Shown piece after piece: positions 25,125 to 33,100 of a DNA stretch of 54,647 nt (its first letter is position 1; every line of letters begins with the position of its first letter). The stretch spans positions 1-54,647 of the forward strand of contig JAJZBV010000020.1 of assembly GCA_021851785.1 (NCBI GenBank), read 5' to 3'. Position numbers and translations under genes: made by a program. The DNA is from Pseudomonadota bacterium. Its GTDB lineage: Bacteria; Pseudomonadota; Alphaproteobacteria; Acetobacterales; Acetobacteraceae. The notes under the pieces were generated by a model. It saw only the letters and a list, made by a program, of their open reading frames with translations, did no database searches and was not told the DNA's origin.

Positions 25125-26156
25125 GTGAACGAGGCGGATTTCGATTTCGACCTGCCGCCCGGGCGGATCGCGCAGCACCCGGCGCGGCCGCGCGATGCGG
25201 CGCGCCTCCTGCATGTCGCGCCCGAGGGCCGCGCCGATCTCGTCATGCGCGATCTGCCGGCGCTGCTCGCCCCCGGCGACGTGATGGTCGCGAACGACAC
25301 CCGCGTCATTCCGGCGCGATTGGCGATGCGGCGTGGGGCGGCACGGATCGGCATCACCCTCGACCGGCCCTTGCCCGACGGCACTTGGCACGCGCTGGCG
25401 CGGAACGCGCGCCGGCTCCGCAGCGGGGATCGTCTTCTCTCTGAGGGCGGGATGAGCGCCGAGGTGATGGCGCGCAATCCCGATGGCGGGGTCGTTCTGC
25501 GTTTCGATCGCGACGGCGAGGCGTTCGCGGCCGCGCTCCGTTCCGCCGGCGCCCTCGCTTTGCCGCCCTATATCGCCCGCCCCGACGGGCCGAGCCGGGA
25601 AGATGCGAGCGACTATCAGACGATTTTCGCCGCCCGCGAGGGCGCCGTCGCGGCGCCGACGGCGGGGCTGCATTTCACGCCGGACCTGCTCGCGGCGGTC
25701 GATGCGCGCGGGGTTGCGCGCGTCACCATCACCCTTCATGTCGGGGCGGGGACGTTTCTGCCGCTCCGTGGCGCCGATCTCGCGCGCCATCGCCTGCACG
25801 CCGAGCGCGGGGAGATCAGCCTCGCGGCGGCGGCGGCGATCAATGCGGCGCGGGCGCGCGGCGGGCGCCTTCTCGCCATCGGCACGACGACGCTGAGACT
25901 CCTGGAGGCGGCGGTGGACGAGACCGGCGAGATCCGGCCCTTTGCCGGCGAGACCGATATTTTCCTCCGCCCCGGCCACGTCTTTCGCACCGCCGATCTC
26001 TTGCTCACCAATTTCCACCTGCCGCGCTCGACGCTGTTCATGCTGGTCGCGGCGTTTTCGGGTCTCCCGCGGATGCGCGAAGCCTACGCCCATGCCATCG
26101 CCGCGGGCTATCGCTTCTATTCCTACGGCGATGCCTCTCTCCTCACGCGCGCATGA
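25125..26156 (+). CDS. queA: S-adenosylmethionine:tRNA ribosyltransferase-isomerase QueA
   Basis: A 343-residue enzyme that transfers the ribosyl group of S-adenosylmethionine onto preQ1 in tRNA, giving epoxyqueuosine. Conserved segments are [23 protein letters not shown] at the start, [41 protein letters not shown] and [17 protein letters not shown]. The start is GTG at 25125, as there is no ATG in frame before the conserved N-terminus. The next gene tgt starts inside its end (ATGA, 26153-26156). Together with tgt, queF and queG it covers the late queuosine pathway. Confidence 0.95.
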   Translation: MNEADFDFDLPPGRIAQHPARPRDAARLLHVAPEGRADLVMRDLPALLAPGDVMVANDTRVIPARLAMRRGAARIGITLDRPLPDGTWHALARNARRLRSGDRLLSEGGMSAEVMARNPDGGVVLRFDRDGEAFAAALRSAGALALPPYIARPDGPSREDASDYQTIFAAREGAVAAPTAGLHFTPDLLAAVDARGVARVTITLHVGAGTFLPLRGADLARHRLHAERGEISLAAAAAINAARARGGRLLAIGTTTLRLLEAAVDETGEIRPFAGETDIFLRPGHVFRTADLLLTNFHLPRSTLFMLVAAFSGLPRMREAYAHAIAAGYRFYSYGDASLLTRA

Positions 26157-27301
26157 GTTTTTCCCTGACCCTCGCCGGACGTGATGGTGCGGCGCGCGCC
26201 GGGACGCTGGCGACCGCCCATGGCGCCATCGCGACGCCGTGCTTCATGCCGGTCGGGACGGCGGCGACGGTGAAGGCGATGACGGCGGATGCGGTGCGCG
26301 CGACCGGCGCCGGGATCGTGCTCGCCAATACCTATCATCTCATGCTCCGCCCCGGCGCCGAGCGGGTGGCGAACCTCGGCGGGTTGCACCGGCTGATGGA
26401 CTGGCCGGGGCCGATCCTGACCGATTCCGGCGGGTTTCAGGTGATGTCGCTCGCCAAATTGCGCAAGCTCGACGCCGATGGCGTCACGTTCCGCTCGCAT
26501 ATCGACGGCAGCGCCCACCGCCTCACCCCCGAGCGCGCGATCGACATCCAGGCCAAGCTCGATGCCACCATCAGCATGGTGCTCGATGAATGCACCGCCT
26601 TTCCGGCGAGCCACGAGGCGGCCGCGGCCTCGCTCGCGCTCTCGCTGCGCTGGGCGGAGCGCAGTCGGGACGCTTTCCCCGCCCGCCCCGGCTATGGCCT
26701 GTTCGGCATCGTCCAGGGCGGCGTCTATCCCGATCTCCGGGCCCGCGCGAGCGAGGCCCTGATGGCGATCGACTTCGAGGGCTACGCCGTCGGCGGGCTC
26801 GCGGTCGGCGAGGGGCAGGCGATGATGCTTTCGGTGCTGGAGGCGACGGCGCCGCTATTGCCGGCGGAAAAGCCGCGCTACCTCATGGGGGTGGGGACGC
26901 CCGATGACATCATCGCCGCCGTCCTGCGCGGGATCGACATGTTCGATTGCGTGATCCCGACCCGTGCCGGGCGCACCGCGCGCGCCTATACCTCGCGCGG
27001 CGTCCTCAATCTGCGCAACGCCCGCTTCGCCGACGATCCCGCCCCGCTCGACCCCGCTTGCGCCTGCCCGGCCTGCGCGCGCCACGCACGGGCCTATCTG
27101 CATCATCTTTTCCGCTCGGGCGAAATCCTTGGGCCGATGCTGCTCACCTGGCATAATCTGCACTATTACCAGGCTCTGATGCGCAGCCTGCGGGCCGCGA
27201 TCCTGGCCGGACGGCTGGGCGCGGCGGCCGATACGATCCGCGCCGGCTGGGCCGAGGGAGATGGGGCCGAGGGAGATGGGGCCGAGGGAGAAAGACGATG
27301 A
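26153..27301 (+). CDS. tgt: tRNA-guanine transglycosylase Tgt
   Basis: A 382-residue enzyme exchanging guanine 34 of GUN anticodons for preQ1. The general acid/base Asp lies in LTDSGGFQ (D91), the nucleophile in [11 protein letters not shown] (D265), and the zinc site in CACPACARH (C303, C305, C308) with a later His ([10 protein letters not shown]). The C-terminus ends with a low-complexity AEGDG tandem repeat encoded by a 15-bp repeat that also supplies ribosome-site-like sequence for queF. Coupled to queA and queF by ATGA overlaps. Confidence 0.95.
   Translation: MSFSLTLAGRDGAARAGTLATAHGAIATPCFMPVGTAATVKAMTADAVRATGAGIVLANTYHLMLRPGAERVANLGGLHRLMDWPGPILTDSGGFQVMSLAKLRKLDADGVTFRSHIDGSAHRLTPERAIDIQAKLDATISMVLDECTAFPASHEAAAASLALSLRWAERSRDAFPARPGYGLFGIVQGGVYPDLRARASEALMAIDFEGYAVGGLAVGEGQAMMLSVLEATAPLLPAEKPRYLMGVGTPDDIIAAVLRGIDMFDCVIPTRAGRTARAYTSRGVLNLRNARFADDPAPLDPACACPACARHARAYLHHLFRSGEILGPMLLTWHNLHYYQALMRSLRAAILAGRLGAAADTIRAGWAEGDGAEGDGAEGERR
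27251..27291 (+). repeat. 15-bp tandem repeat at the end of tgt, before queF
   Basis: Two full copies of gccgagggagatggg (27251-27265, 27266-27280) and a partial third (27281-27291) end seven bases before the queF ATG. Each copy contains GGGAG, a Shine-Dalgarno-like core; the last lies at a workable distance from the ATG at 27298. In the tgt frame the repeat encodes AEGDG twice and AEGERR. Confidence 0.85.
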
Positions 27302-27771
27302 GTGACCCCACGCCTGCCGCTGTCGCCGGCCTCAGCCAGCTCGGCGCGCCGACCCCGCTTCCTGCGAACCCCGAGGCGGCGGTCCTGGAGCGGGTCGCCA
27401 ACCCGCATCCCGGGCGCGCCTATGTCGTCCGCTTCACCTGCCCGGAATTCACCTCGCTCTGCCCGATCACCGGCCAGCCCGATTTCGCCCATATCGTGCT
27501 GGAGTACATTCCCGAGGCGTGGATCGTGGAAAGCAAATCGCTGAAGCTTTTTCTCGGCGCGTTCCGCAATCACGGCGCTTTTCACGAGGATTGCACGCTT
27601 TCGATCGCCGGCCGCGTCGCCGACGCCATCGCGCCGCGCTGGCTGCGCATCGGCGGCTACTGGTATCCGCGCGGCGGCTTGCCGATCGACGTCTTCTGGC
27701 AGAGCGGCGCGCCGCCCGAGGGGATTTTTCTTCCGCCCCAGGGCGTCGAGCCCTATCGTGGACGCGGCTGA
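27298..27771 (+). CDS. queF: NADPH-dependent preQ0 reductase QueF
   Basis: A 157-residue enzyme reducing the nitrile preQ0 to the amine preQ1. The catalytic Cys is in [13 protein letters not shown] (C55) with D62 close by, and the family motif ESKSLKLF (78-85) is intact; FHEDC near 96-99 supplies the conserved His-Glu. The size and single catalytic domain match the short (type I, YkvM-like) form. Its ATG overlaps the tgt stop. Downstream queG begins inside its last codons. Confidence 0.95.
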   Translation: MSDPTPAAVAGLSQLGAPTPLPANPEAAVLERVANPHPGRAYVVRFTCPEFTSLCPITGQPDFAHIVLEYIPEAWIVESKSLKLFLGAFRNHGAFHEDCTLSIAGRVADAIAPRWLRIGGYWYPRGGLPIDVFWQSGAPPEGIFLPPQGVEPYRGRG

Positions 27772-28786
27772 GGCGATCCGCGCCAAGGCGCTGGCGCTCG
27801 GCTTCGACGCCGTGGGGTTCGCCACGGCCGATCCGGATGCGGCGAGCGCCGACCGGCTCGCGGCGTTCCTCGCGGCAGGGTTTCACGGCGAGATGGGCTG
27901 GCTCGCCGCACGCGCGGGCGAACGCGCCGCCCCGCGCGCGCTCTGGCCGGCGGCGCGGAGCGTCATCGCGCTCGCCCTCAATTACGCGCCGGAGGGGGAC
28001 GCGCTCGCGACCCTGGCGCGGCGCGCGCGCGGCAATATTTCGGTCTATGCCCGCAATCGGGACTATCACGATCTGATCAAGGGGCGGCTCAAGCATCTCG
28101 CGCAATTCATCGTCTCGCGCTTCGGGGCGGAGGTCAAAGTGTTCGTCGATACCGCGCCGGTGATGGAAAAGCCGCTGGCGGCGCGGGCCGGGCTCGGCTG
28201 GCAGGGCAAGCACAGCAATCTCGTCTCGCGCCGCTTCGGCTCCTGGCTGCTGCTCGGGGAGATCTATACCACGCTCGCGCTCGCGCCGGCGGCGCCGCAC
28301 GCCGATCGCTGCGGGCGCTGCCGGCGCTGCCTCGATGCCTGCCCGACCGACGCTTTCCCCGCCCCTTATCGGCTCGATGCCAGGCGCTGTCTTTCCTACC
28401 TCACCATCGAGCACGCCGGCCCGATCCCGGAGCGGTTTCGCGCGGCGATGGGCAACCGCATCTATGGCTGCGACGATTGCCTCGCCGTCTGTCCGTGGAA
28501 CCGCTTCGCCGTGGCCGGGCGGGAGGCCAAGCTCGCGGCGCGGGCGGATTTGATCGCGCCTTCTCTCGCCGATCTCGCCGGGCTCGGTGAAGCCGGGTTC
28601 CGTCGCCATTTCAGCGGCTCGCCGATCAAGCGGATCGGATGGAACAGATTTCTCAGAAACGTGCTTTATGCCATTGGTAATTCGGGCGATATCGGCCTCG
28701 CGGCGGCGGCGGCGGGGCACCGGGCGGCGTCTGATCCGGTGGTTGCGGAGGCGGCTTCCTGGGCGCTGGCGCGGCTTGCGGCATGA
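27758..28786 (+). CDS. queG: Epoxyqueuosine reductase QueG
   Basis: A 342-residue cobalamin- and FeS-dependent enzyme making the final step, epoxyqueuosine to queuosine. The catalytic Asp lies in [14 protein letters not shown] (D131). Two ferredoxin-like clusters are visible: C185-x2-C188-x2-C191-x3-C195-P, and the [13 protein letters not shown] segment. A HEAT-like Ala-rich tail closes the protein. The start is GTG at 27758, overlapping the end of queF by 14 bases in another frame; no better start is available. The stop overlaps the next ORF (ATGA). Confidence 0.93.
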   Translation: MDAAEAIRAKALALGFDAVGFATADPDAASADRLAAFLAAGFHGEMGWLAARAGERAAPRALWPAARSVIALALNYAPEGDALATLARRARGNISVYARNRDYHDLIKGRLKHLAQFIVSRFGAEVKVFVDTAPVMEKPLAARAGLGWQGKHSNLVSRRFGSWLLLGEIYTTLALAPAAPHADRCGRCRRCLDACPTDAFPAPYRLDARRCLSYLTIEHAGPIPERFRAAMGNRIYGCDDCLAVCPWNRFAVAGREAKLAARADLIAPSLADLAGLGEAGFRRHFSGSPIKRIGWNRFLRNVLYAIGNSGDIGLAAAAAGHRAASDPVVAEAASWALARLAA

Positions 28787-29010
28787 GCGGCCTCGTCAAA
28801 CGCAGCATCACCCTCGCCGGGCACCGCACTTCCATCGCCTTGGAGGCGGAATTCTGGGCCGCTCTCGCCGCCTGCGCCGCGGCGCGGGGGGTGCCGCTCG
28901 CGGCGCTGGTGGCCGAGATCGATGCCGCCCGAGGGTCTGAGCCGAGTTCCGAACGGGCTTTGGCCTCGGCCTTGCGGGTCTTCGTTTTGCAGAATTTTTC
29001 CTGCCGTTAA
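28783..29010 (+). CDS. Ribbon-helix-helix domain protein
   Basis: A 75-residue basic protein starting [25 protein letters not shown], which fits the RHH_4 family: a short beta strand (KRSITLAGHRTSIAL) followed by two helices (FWAALAACAAARG, LAALVAEIDAARG). These small alphaproteobacterial proteins are often annotated as DNA-binding, but the targets are unknown. It overlaps the queG stop by four bases and ends the plus-strand run that began at dsbD. Autoregulation or control of the Q genes would be speculation. Confidence 0.75.
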   Translation: MSGLVKRSITLAGHRTSIALEAEFWAALAACAAARGVPLAALVAEIDAARGSEPSSERALASALRVFVLQNFSCR

Positions 29011-29089
29011 CGATTGGAAAAGGAGTTTACTTGACAATTCCGGTGAGGGTCGGGGAAACGCCTCGATCGCTAGAGAGGGGAAAATTCCG

Positions 29090-29284
29090 ATGCTTAACCT
29101 GACCGCTGCCGTTGCCGTTCCCGCTTCTGCTTCCGCTGGGAAACTGAGCCCGCTGCTGATCGCCGACCGGCTGATCACCCTGGCCCAGGACGCCGATCGG
29201 GCCGGCTATTCCGCCACCGCGGAGCGTCTGATCCGGCTCGTCAACCGCGTGTTCGACGAGGAGTGCCGGGTGGGGCAGGCCTGA
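29090..29284 (+). CDS. Small orphan protein, unknown function
   Basis: A 64-residue ORF (MLNLTAAVAVPASASAGKL start) with GAGGGG about nine bases before its ATG. The second half (LLIADRLITLAQDADRAGYSATAERLIRLVNRVFDE) should form two amphipathic helices. A TTGACA at 29031-29036 lies upstream, though no good -10 accompanies it. I recognise no family. Base composition and codon use match the neighbours, which argues for a real small gene. Confidence 0.55.
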   Translation: MLNLTAAVAVPASASAGKLSPLLIADRLITLAQDADRAGYSATAERLIRLVNRVFDEECRVGQA

Positions 29285-29305
29285 CGAGTTCCCAAAATAT
29301 AGCCT

Positions 29306-29341
29306 AAAAACATTGATTTTAAAGCGTTTTTCTGACCGAGC
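29306..29341. terminator. Weak AT-rich stem-loop between convergent genes
   Basis: AAAAAC (29306-29311) and GTTTTT (29336-29341) can pair around an AT-rich loop. This lies exactly between the convergent small ORF and the OmpA-like gene and could terminate both, though the stem is short and imperfect. Confidence 0.35.
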
Positions 29342-29349
29342 GGCGCGTC

Positions 29350-29754
29350 TCAGCCGCCGATGGTGATGTCTACGCGGCGATCGGCCTGGCCGCTGAGCAA
29401 GGCATCGCTGGGGCCGTTGGCGTTGTAGTGGATCCGCTCACGGGCGACGCCATCGGTCACGAGCTGCTCGGTGACCGCCTTGGCGCGGTCGGCGGAGAGC
29501 GTGGCGTTGGCGGCGGGGCTACCCGAGATGTCGGTATAGCCGTTCACCACCACGTTTTGGCGCGTATGCTGCCTGGCGTAATCCGCCGCGACCTGGATAA
29601 CCGCTTTCGCGGTCTCGCTCAGCGCCGCCGAGCCGGGGCTGAAGAACACCGGATAATCGGAGGGGGTTTGGTACCACCAGGTATTGCACCCGACCAGACC
29701 GATGGCCACCGGCAGGAGCAGAGCGGCGCGCAGCAAGGACGAGCGCAGCAGCAT
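29350..29754 (-). CDS. OmpA-family lipoprotein
   Basis: A 134-residue protein with a lipoprotein signal peptide: a hydrophobic stretch then LVGC with the acylated Cys at 23. The rest is a single OmpA-type peptidoglycan-binding domain with NGYTDISGSPAANATLSADRAKAV and, at the C-terminus, ADRRVDITI (Asp and Arg expected to grip diaminopimelate). It is shorter than Pal, with almost no N-terminal spacer. GGGGA lies five bases before the ATG. It is likely an outer-membrane or periplasm-facing anchor to the cell wall. An extended reading to 29835 has no ribosome site and would bury the signal peptide. Confidence 0.85.
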   Translation of the reverse strand: MLLRSSLLRAALLLPVAIGLVGCNTWWYQTPSDYPVFFSPGSAALSETAKAVIQVAADYARQHTRQNVVVNGYTDISGSPAANATLSADRAKAVTEQLVTDGVARERIHYNANGPSDALLSGQADRRVDITIGG

Positions 29755-29895
29755 GTTTTCCCCGGGGTCTTTCTTCTGATGTCGCTTGTGCGTGTCGTTC
29801 CGCGGGAAATTGCCCGGAATGCGTCGGCGCGTCAATCAATCAATCAGATGAACCGCGCCGGGTAGGCCCGGCCGCTCACCGCCGGCGGGCGGCGG

Positions 29896-29909
29896 TATAA
29901 TTGCGCAAT
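29896..29909 (+). promoter_or_regulatory. Candidate -10 with overlapping palindrome upstream of the FNR-type gene
   Basis: A perfect TATAAT (29896-29901) runs into the perfect palindrome ATTGCGCAAT (29900-29909), about 110 bases before the regulator's ATG. No convincing -35 is present, so an activator-dependent or autoregulated promoter is possible. The region between 29755 and 30017 otherwise shows only a TCAA microsatellite at 29832-29846. Confidence 0.35.
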
Positions 29910-30017
29910 CGGATGCGTATTTCGATCGACAATCGGCGCCGTATCACGCAAAATCGGCACGCCGGGCGGGCGGTCCCTGGCCACACCCGGCCCCGCGACG
30001 AGGATGAATGGTGACCC

Positions 30018-30773
30018 ATGGCGAATTTACGACACAGAGCCATTGATACGAACGCTCTCAATCATGAAACTGTTTGCAAGACGTGCTGGGCCAGGCGTTT
30101 CAGCTTCTGTGAAACCCTGCATAACAAAAACATGGATGAATTCTTTGGTTCCGCGTCCTATACCAAGGTCGATTCGGGAACCGTGTTTATCCATGACGGC
30201 GAAAAATTTCCCTTCTATTTCAATATAAACAAAGGAACGACGCGGTCGTTCAAAATTCTTCCCGATGGTCGCCGGCAGATTTTGAATTTCGGGGTTCCCG
30301 GGACATTGACGGGCTTCTCCGAGCACGCGAGCTTCGATTTCAGCATAGAAGCGATAACGGATGTTTCCTTGTGTCGCTTCTCAAAGGATAAAGTGGATTT
30401 CTATTCCAATAAACATCCCGAATTGAGAAAGGCGATCATGGACAAGATGGTGTCTGAATTGTCTGATTCATACGCGCATACTTTGGTGCTAGGCAAAATG
30501 AGCGCAAGGGAACGGCTGGCATTCTTTCTGATAAAACAAAATAAAATAGGCTTCAAGATTTACGGGCAGATGAATAAGATCACATTGCCGATGAACCGCT
30601 ATGATATTTCGGACTATCTCGGCGTAACCACCGAAACGATTAGCCGCACCTTTACACAATTCGAGGCGGAGGGGTTGATAACGTCTCTCAAGGCCTCGGA
30701 AATCATCATTCGTGACCGACGACGTCTCGCGGCGCTGGCCAGCGGTGCCATCCGATTCGCAACGATCGGCTGA
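30018..30773 (+). CDS. FNR-type Crp-family transcriptional regulator (oxygen sensor)
   Basis: A 251-residue regulator with an N-terminal Cys set C20-x2-C23-x7-C31 and a fourth Cys at 119 (VSLCRF), the arrangement of [4Fe-4S]-binding FNR/FnrN/AadR proteins. A cyclic-nucleotide-like beta barrel (about 45-150) and a dimer helix lead to a winged HTH with DYLGVTTETISRTF. Its E-x-x-S-R-like recognition helix in FNR reads TTGAT half-sites. It should activate or repress genes when oxygen falls. The gene is conspicuously AT-rich (the 60 bases from 30541 are about 40% G+C) and uses A/T-ending codons unlike all neighbours, suggesting recent acquisition. Confidence 0.88.
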   Translation: MANLRHRAIDTNALNHETVCKTCWARRFSFCETLHNKNMDEFFGSASYTKVDSGTVFIHDGEKFPFYFNINKGTTRSFKILPDGRRQILNFGVPGTLTGFSEHASFDFSIEAITDVSLCRFSKDKVDFYSNKHPELRKAIMDKMVSELSDSYAHTLVLGKMSARERLAFFLIKQNKIGFKIYGQMNKITLPMNRYDISDYLGVTTETISRTFTQFEAEGLITSLKASEIIIRDRRRLAALASGAIRFATIG

Positions 30774-30841
30774 AATCGCTGCCTTTCCGCCGCCGCCGCG
30801 GGTTTGACGAGACGCGGCCCGGGCGGCAAAGTCACGCGGCA

Positions 30842-30880
30842 CAGTCATGGTATTTTGCGGCGGGTTCCGCGCCATGACTG
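30842..30880. promoter_or_regulatory. 9-bp inverted repeat upstream of argD
   Basis: CAGTCATGG (30842-30850) and CCATGACTG (30872-30880) are perfectly complementary with a 21-base spacer. The element sits in the 149-base gap between the FNR-type gene and argD, about 43 bases before the argD ATG. It could be an operator or the stem of a leader hairpin; there is no following T run. Confidence 0.4.
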
Positions 30881-30922
30881 CCCGCGTTGCCCGCATCATG
30901 CAATAGCTGAAACGGAGTTCCC

Positions 30923-32128
30923 ATGATTCCCGCCCTGATGCCGACCTACAACCGCGCCGACCTCGCTTTCGTGCGGGGCGAGGGCGCCTGGCTGTACACG
31001 GCGGATGGGCGACGATTCCTTGATTTCGGGGCCGGTATCGCGACCTCCTCGCTCGGCCATAACCACCCGCATCTCGTCGCCGCGATCACCGCGCAGGCGA
31101 GCCGGGTGATGCATGTCTCCAATCTCTACCGCGTGCCCGAGGCCGAGCGCCTGGCCGAACGCCTGGTCGCCGCGAGCTTCGCCGACAGCGTCTTCTTCTG
31201 CAATTCCGGCGCCGAGGCCAATGAGGGCATGGTCAAGATGATCCGCAAAACCATGGCCGAAACCGGGCAGCCGGAACGGTTTCGCATCATCTGCTTCGAA
31301 GGCGCCTTCCATGGCCGCACGCTGGCCATGCTGGCGGCGACCGGCAATGCCAAATATCTCGCCGGCTTCGGCCCCTGCGTCGAGGGCTTCGATCACGTGC
31401 CGTTCAATGATATCGCGGCGGTGCGCGCCGCGATCGGCGCCGAGAGCGCCGGGATCATCGTCGAGCCGATCCAGGGCGAGGGCGGCATTCGCCCGGCGCG
31501 GCTCGAATTCCTGCGCGCGCTTCGTGAGATTTGCGATGAGCACGGCCTCGTCCTCGGCATGGATGAGATTCAAAGCGGCATGGGCCGCACCGGCCGGCTG
31601 TTCGCCCATGAATGGGCCGGCATTACGCCGGATGTGATGTCGCTCGCCAAGGGCATCGCCGGCGGTTTTCCGATGGGCGCCGTGCTCGCCCGCGAATCCG
31701 TGGCCAAACACCTGACCGCCGGCAGCCATGGCACCACTTTCGGCGGCAATCCGCTCGCGTGCGCCGCCGCCAATGCCGTGCTCGATGTCGTGCTCGCCCC
31801 CGGCTTCCTCGCCGGCGTCGAGCGTATCGGCGATCGGCTGTGGCTGGCATTGTCCGCCGTGGTCGACGAATTCCCGACGATCTTCGAGGATCTGCGCGGC
31901 GCCGGGCTGATGCTCGGTCTCAAATGCCGCCTCCCGCAAACCGAGGTGCAGCAGGCGCTGCTCGCCGAGGGTCTGCTCGCCGTCAATGCCGGGGAAAACG
32001 TCGTGCGTTTCGTCCCGCCGCTGATCGTCTCGGCGGCGGAATGCGATCAGGCGGTGGCGATGATCCGCGCCGCTTCCCGCCGTCTTGCGTCCTCCGGCCT
32101 CGCGCCCTCCAGCGCGGCGGCGGCATGA
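30923..32128 (+). CDS. argD: Acetylornithine aminotransferase ArgD
   Basis: A 401-residue PLP enzyme of arginine biosynthesis (N-acetylglutamate semialdehyde to N-acetylornithine). The Schiff-base lysine is K243 in [27 protein letters not shown] (about 92-101) binds phosphate and [11 protein letters not shown] is the class III aminotransferase signature, with [11 protein letters not shown] after it. GGAG precedes the ATG. argF begins inside its last codon (ATGATG/TGA), and argD-argF pairs are common in proteobacteria. Succinyl-ornithine activity is possible, but context favours arginine synthesis. Confidence 0.93.
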   Translation: MIPALMPTYNRADLAFVRGEGAWLYTADGRRFLDFGAGIATSSLGHNHPHLVAAITAQASRVMHVSNLYRVPEAERLAERLVAASFADSVFFCNSGAEANEGMVKMIRKTMAETGQPERFRIICFEGAFHGRTLAMLAATGNAKYLAGFGPCVEGFDHVPFNDIAAVRAAIGAESAGIIVEPIQGEGGIRPARLEFLRALREICDEHGLVLGMDEIQSGMGRTGRLFAHEWAGITPDVMSLAKGIAGGFPMGAVLARESVAKHLTAGSHGTTFGGNPLACAAANAVLDVVLAPGFLAGVERIGDRLWLALSAVVDEFPTIFEDLRGAGLMLGLKCRLPQTEVQQALLAEGLLAVNAGENVVRFVPPLIVSAAECDQAVAMIRAASRRLASSGLAPSSAAAA

Positions 32129-33081
32129 TGACCACCGCCCTCTCGCGGCCCAGCGCCGAGGACGCCGAGCGTCCGACGCCGCGGCATTTCCTCGATCTCC
32201 GCGATTTCGACACGGCGACGCTGCGCCACATGCTCGATGTCGCCGTCGGCTTCAAGCGCGCCGGGACGTCGTCGCGCCCGCTCGCGGGGAAGACGCTCGC
32301 GCTGATTTTCGAAAAGCCGAGCACGCGCACGCGGGTCAGCTTCGAGGTCGCCATGCGCCAGCTCGGCGGCGATGTCGTCGTTTTGTCGGGGCGCGAGATG
32401 CAGCTTGGCCGCGGCGAGACGCTGGCCGATACCGCCCGCGTGCTGTCGCGCTATGTCGATGCCGTCATGCTGCGCACCGACCGCGCGGCGAAGCTTCATG
32501 ACCTCGCCGCCCATGCCAGCGTGCCGGTGATCAATGGCCTCACCGAGCTTTCCCATCCCTGCCAGATCATGGCCGATATCATGACCTTCGAGGCGCATCG
32601 CGGCGCCATCGCCGGGCAAACCCTCGCCTGGTGCGGCGACGGCAATAATGTCGCGCGGAGCCTGATCGAGGCGGCGGTGCGGTTCGGTTTCGCGCTCCGC
32701 CTCGCGACCCCGGCTGCTCTCGCGCCGCCCACGGCGCTTCTCGACTGGGCGCGGGCCGAGGGCGGCGAAATCATGGTCACCGAGGATCCCAGCGTCGCGG
32801 TTGCCGGCGCGCGGGCGGTGTTCACCGATACCTGGGTGAGCATGGCCGATGAGCGCGCCGATGAGCGCCGGGCCCTGCTTTCCCCCTATCAGGTAAACGG
32901 CGCCCTGATGGCCGAGGCGGCGCCGGATGCGCTGTTCCTCCATTGCCTGCCCGCCCATCGCGGCGAGGAGGTGACCGACGAGGTGATCGACGGGCCGCGA
33001 TCGGTGGTGTTCGACGAGGCGGAAAACCGTCTGCACGCGCAGAAGGGCATTCTCGCCTGGGCGCTCGGCGCGGCGCGATAA
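32125..33081 (+). CDS. argF: Ornithine carbamoyltransferase ArgF
   Basis: A 318-residue enzyme making citrulline from ornithine and carbamoyl phosphate. The carbamoyl phosphate motif STRTR (66-70), HPCQ (in [12 protein letters not shown]) and [11 protein letters not shown] near the C-terminus are present; DTWVSMADE carries the ornithine-binding residues. Two adjacent ATGs (32125, 32128) overlap the argD stop. It ends 19 bases before the convergent end of the second Liv operon. Confidence 0.95.
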   Translation: MMTTALSRPSAEDAERPTPRHFLDLRDFDTATLRHMLDVAVGFKRAGTSSRPLAGKTLALIFEKPSTRTRVSFEVAMRQLGGDVVVLSGREMQLGRGETLADTARVLSRYVDAVMLRTDRAAKLHDLAAHASVPVINGLTELSHPCQIMADIMTFEAHRGAIAGQTLAWCGDGNNVARSLIEAAVRFGFALRLATPAALAPPTALLDWARAEGGEIMVTEDPSVAVAGARAVFTDTWVSMADERADERRALLSPYQVNGALMAEAAPDALFLHCLPAHRGEEVTDEVIDGPRSVVFDEAENRLHAQKGILAWALGAAR

Positions 33082-33095
33082 CGCCCGCTTGGGCG
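33082..33095. terminator. Short GC hairpin between argF and the second liv operon
   Basis: CGCCC (33082-33086) and GGGCG (33091-33095) form a five-base stem with a four-base loop immediately after the argF stop. The space between the convergent genes is only 19 bases. No T tract follows, so it is at best a weak terminator. Confidence 0.3.
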
Positions 33096-33100
33096 GAGGC

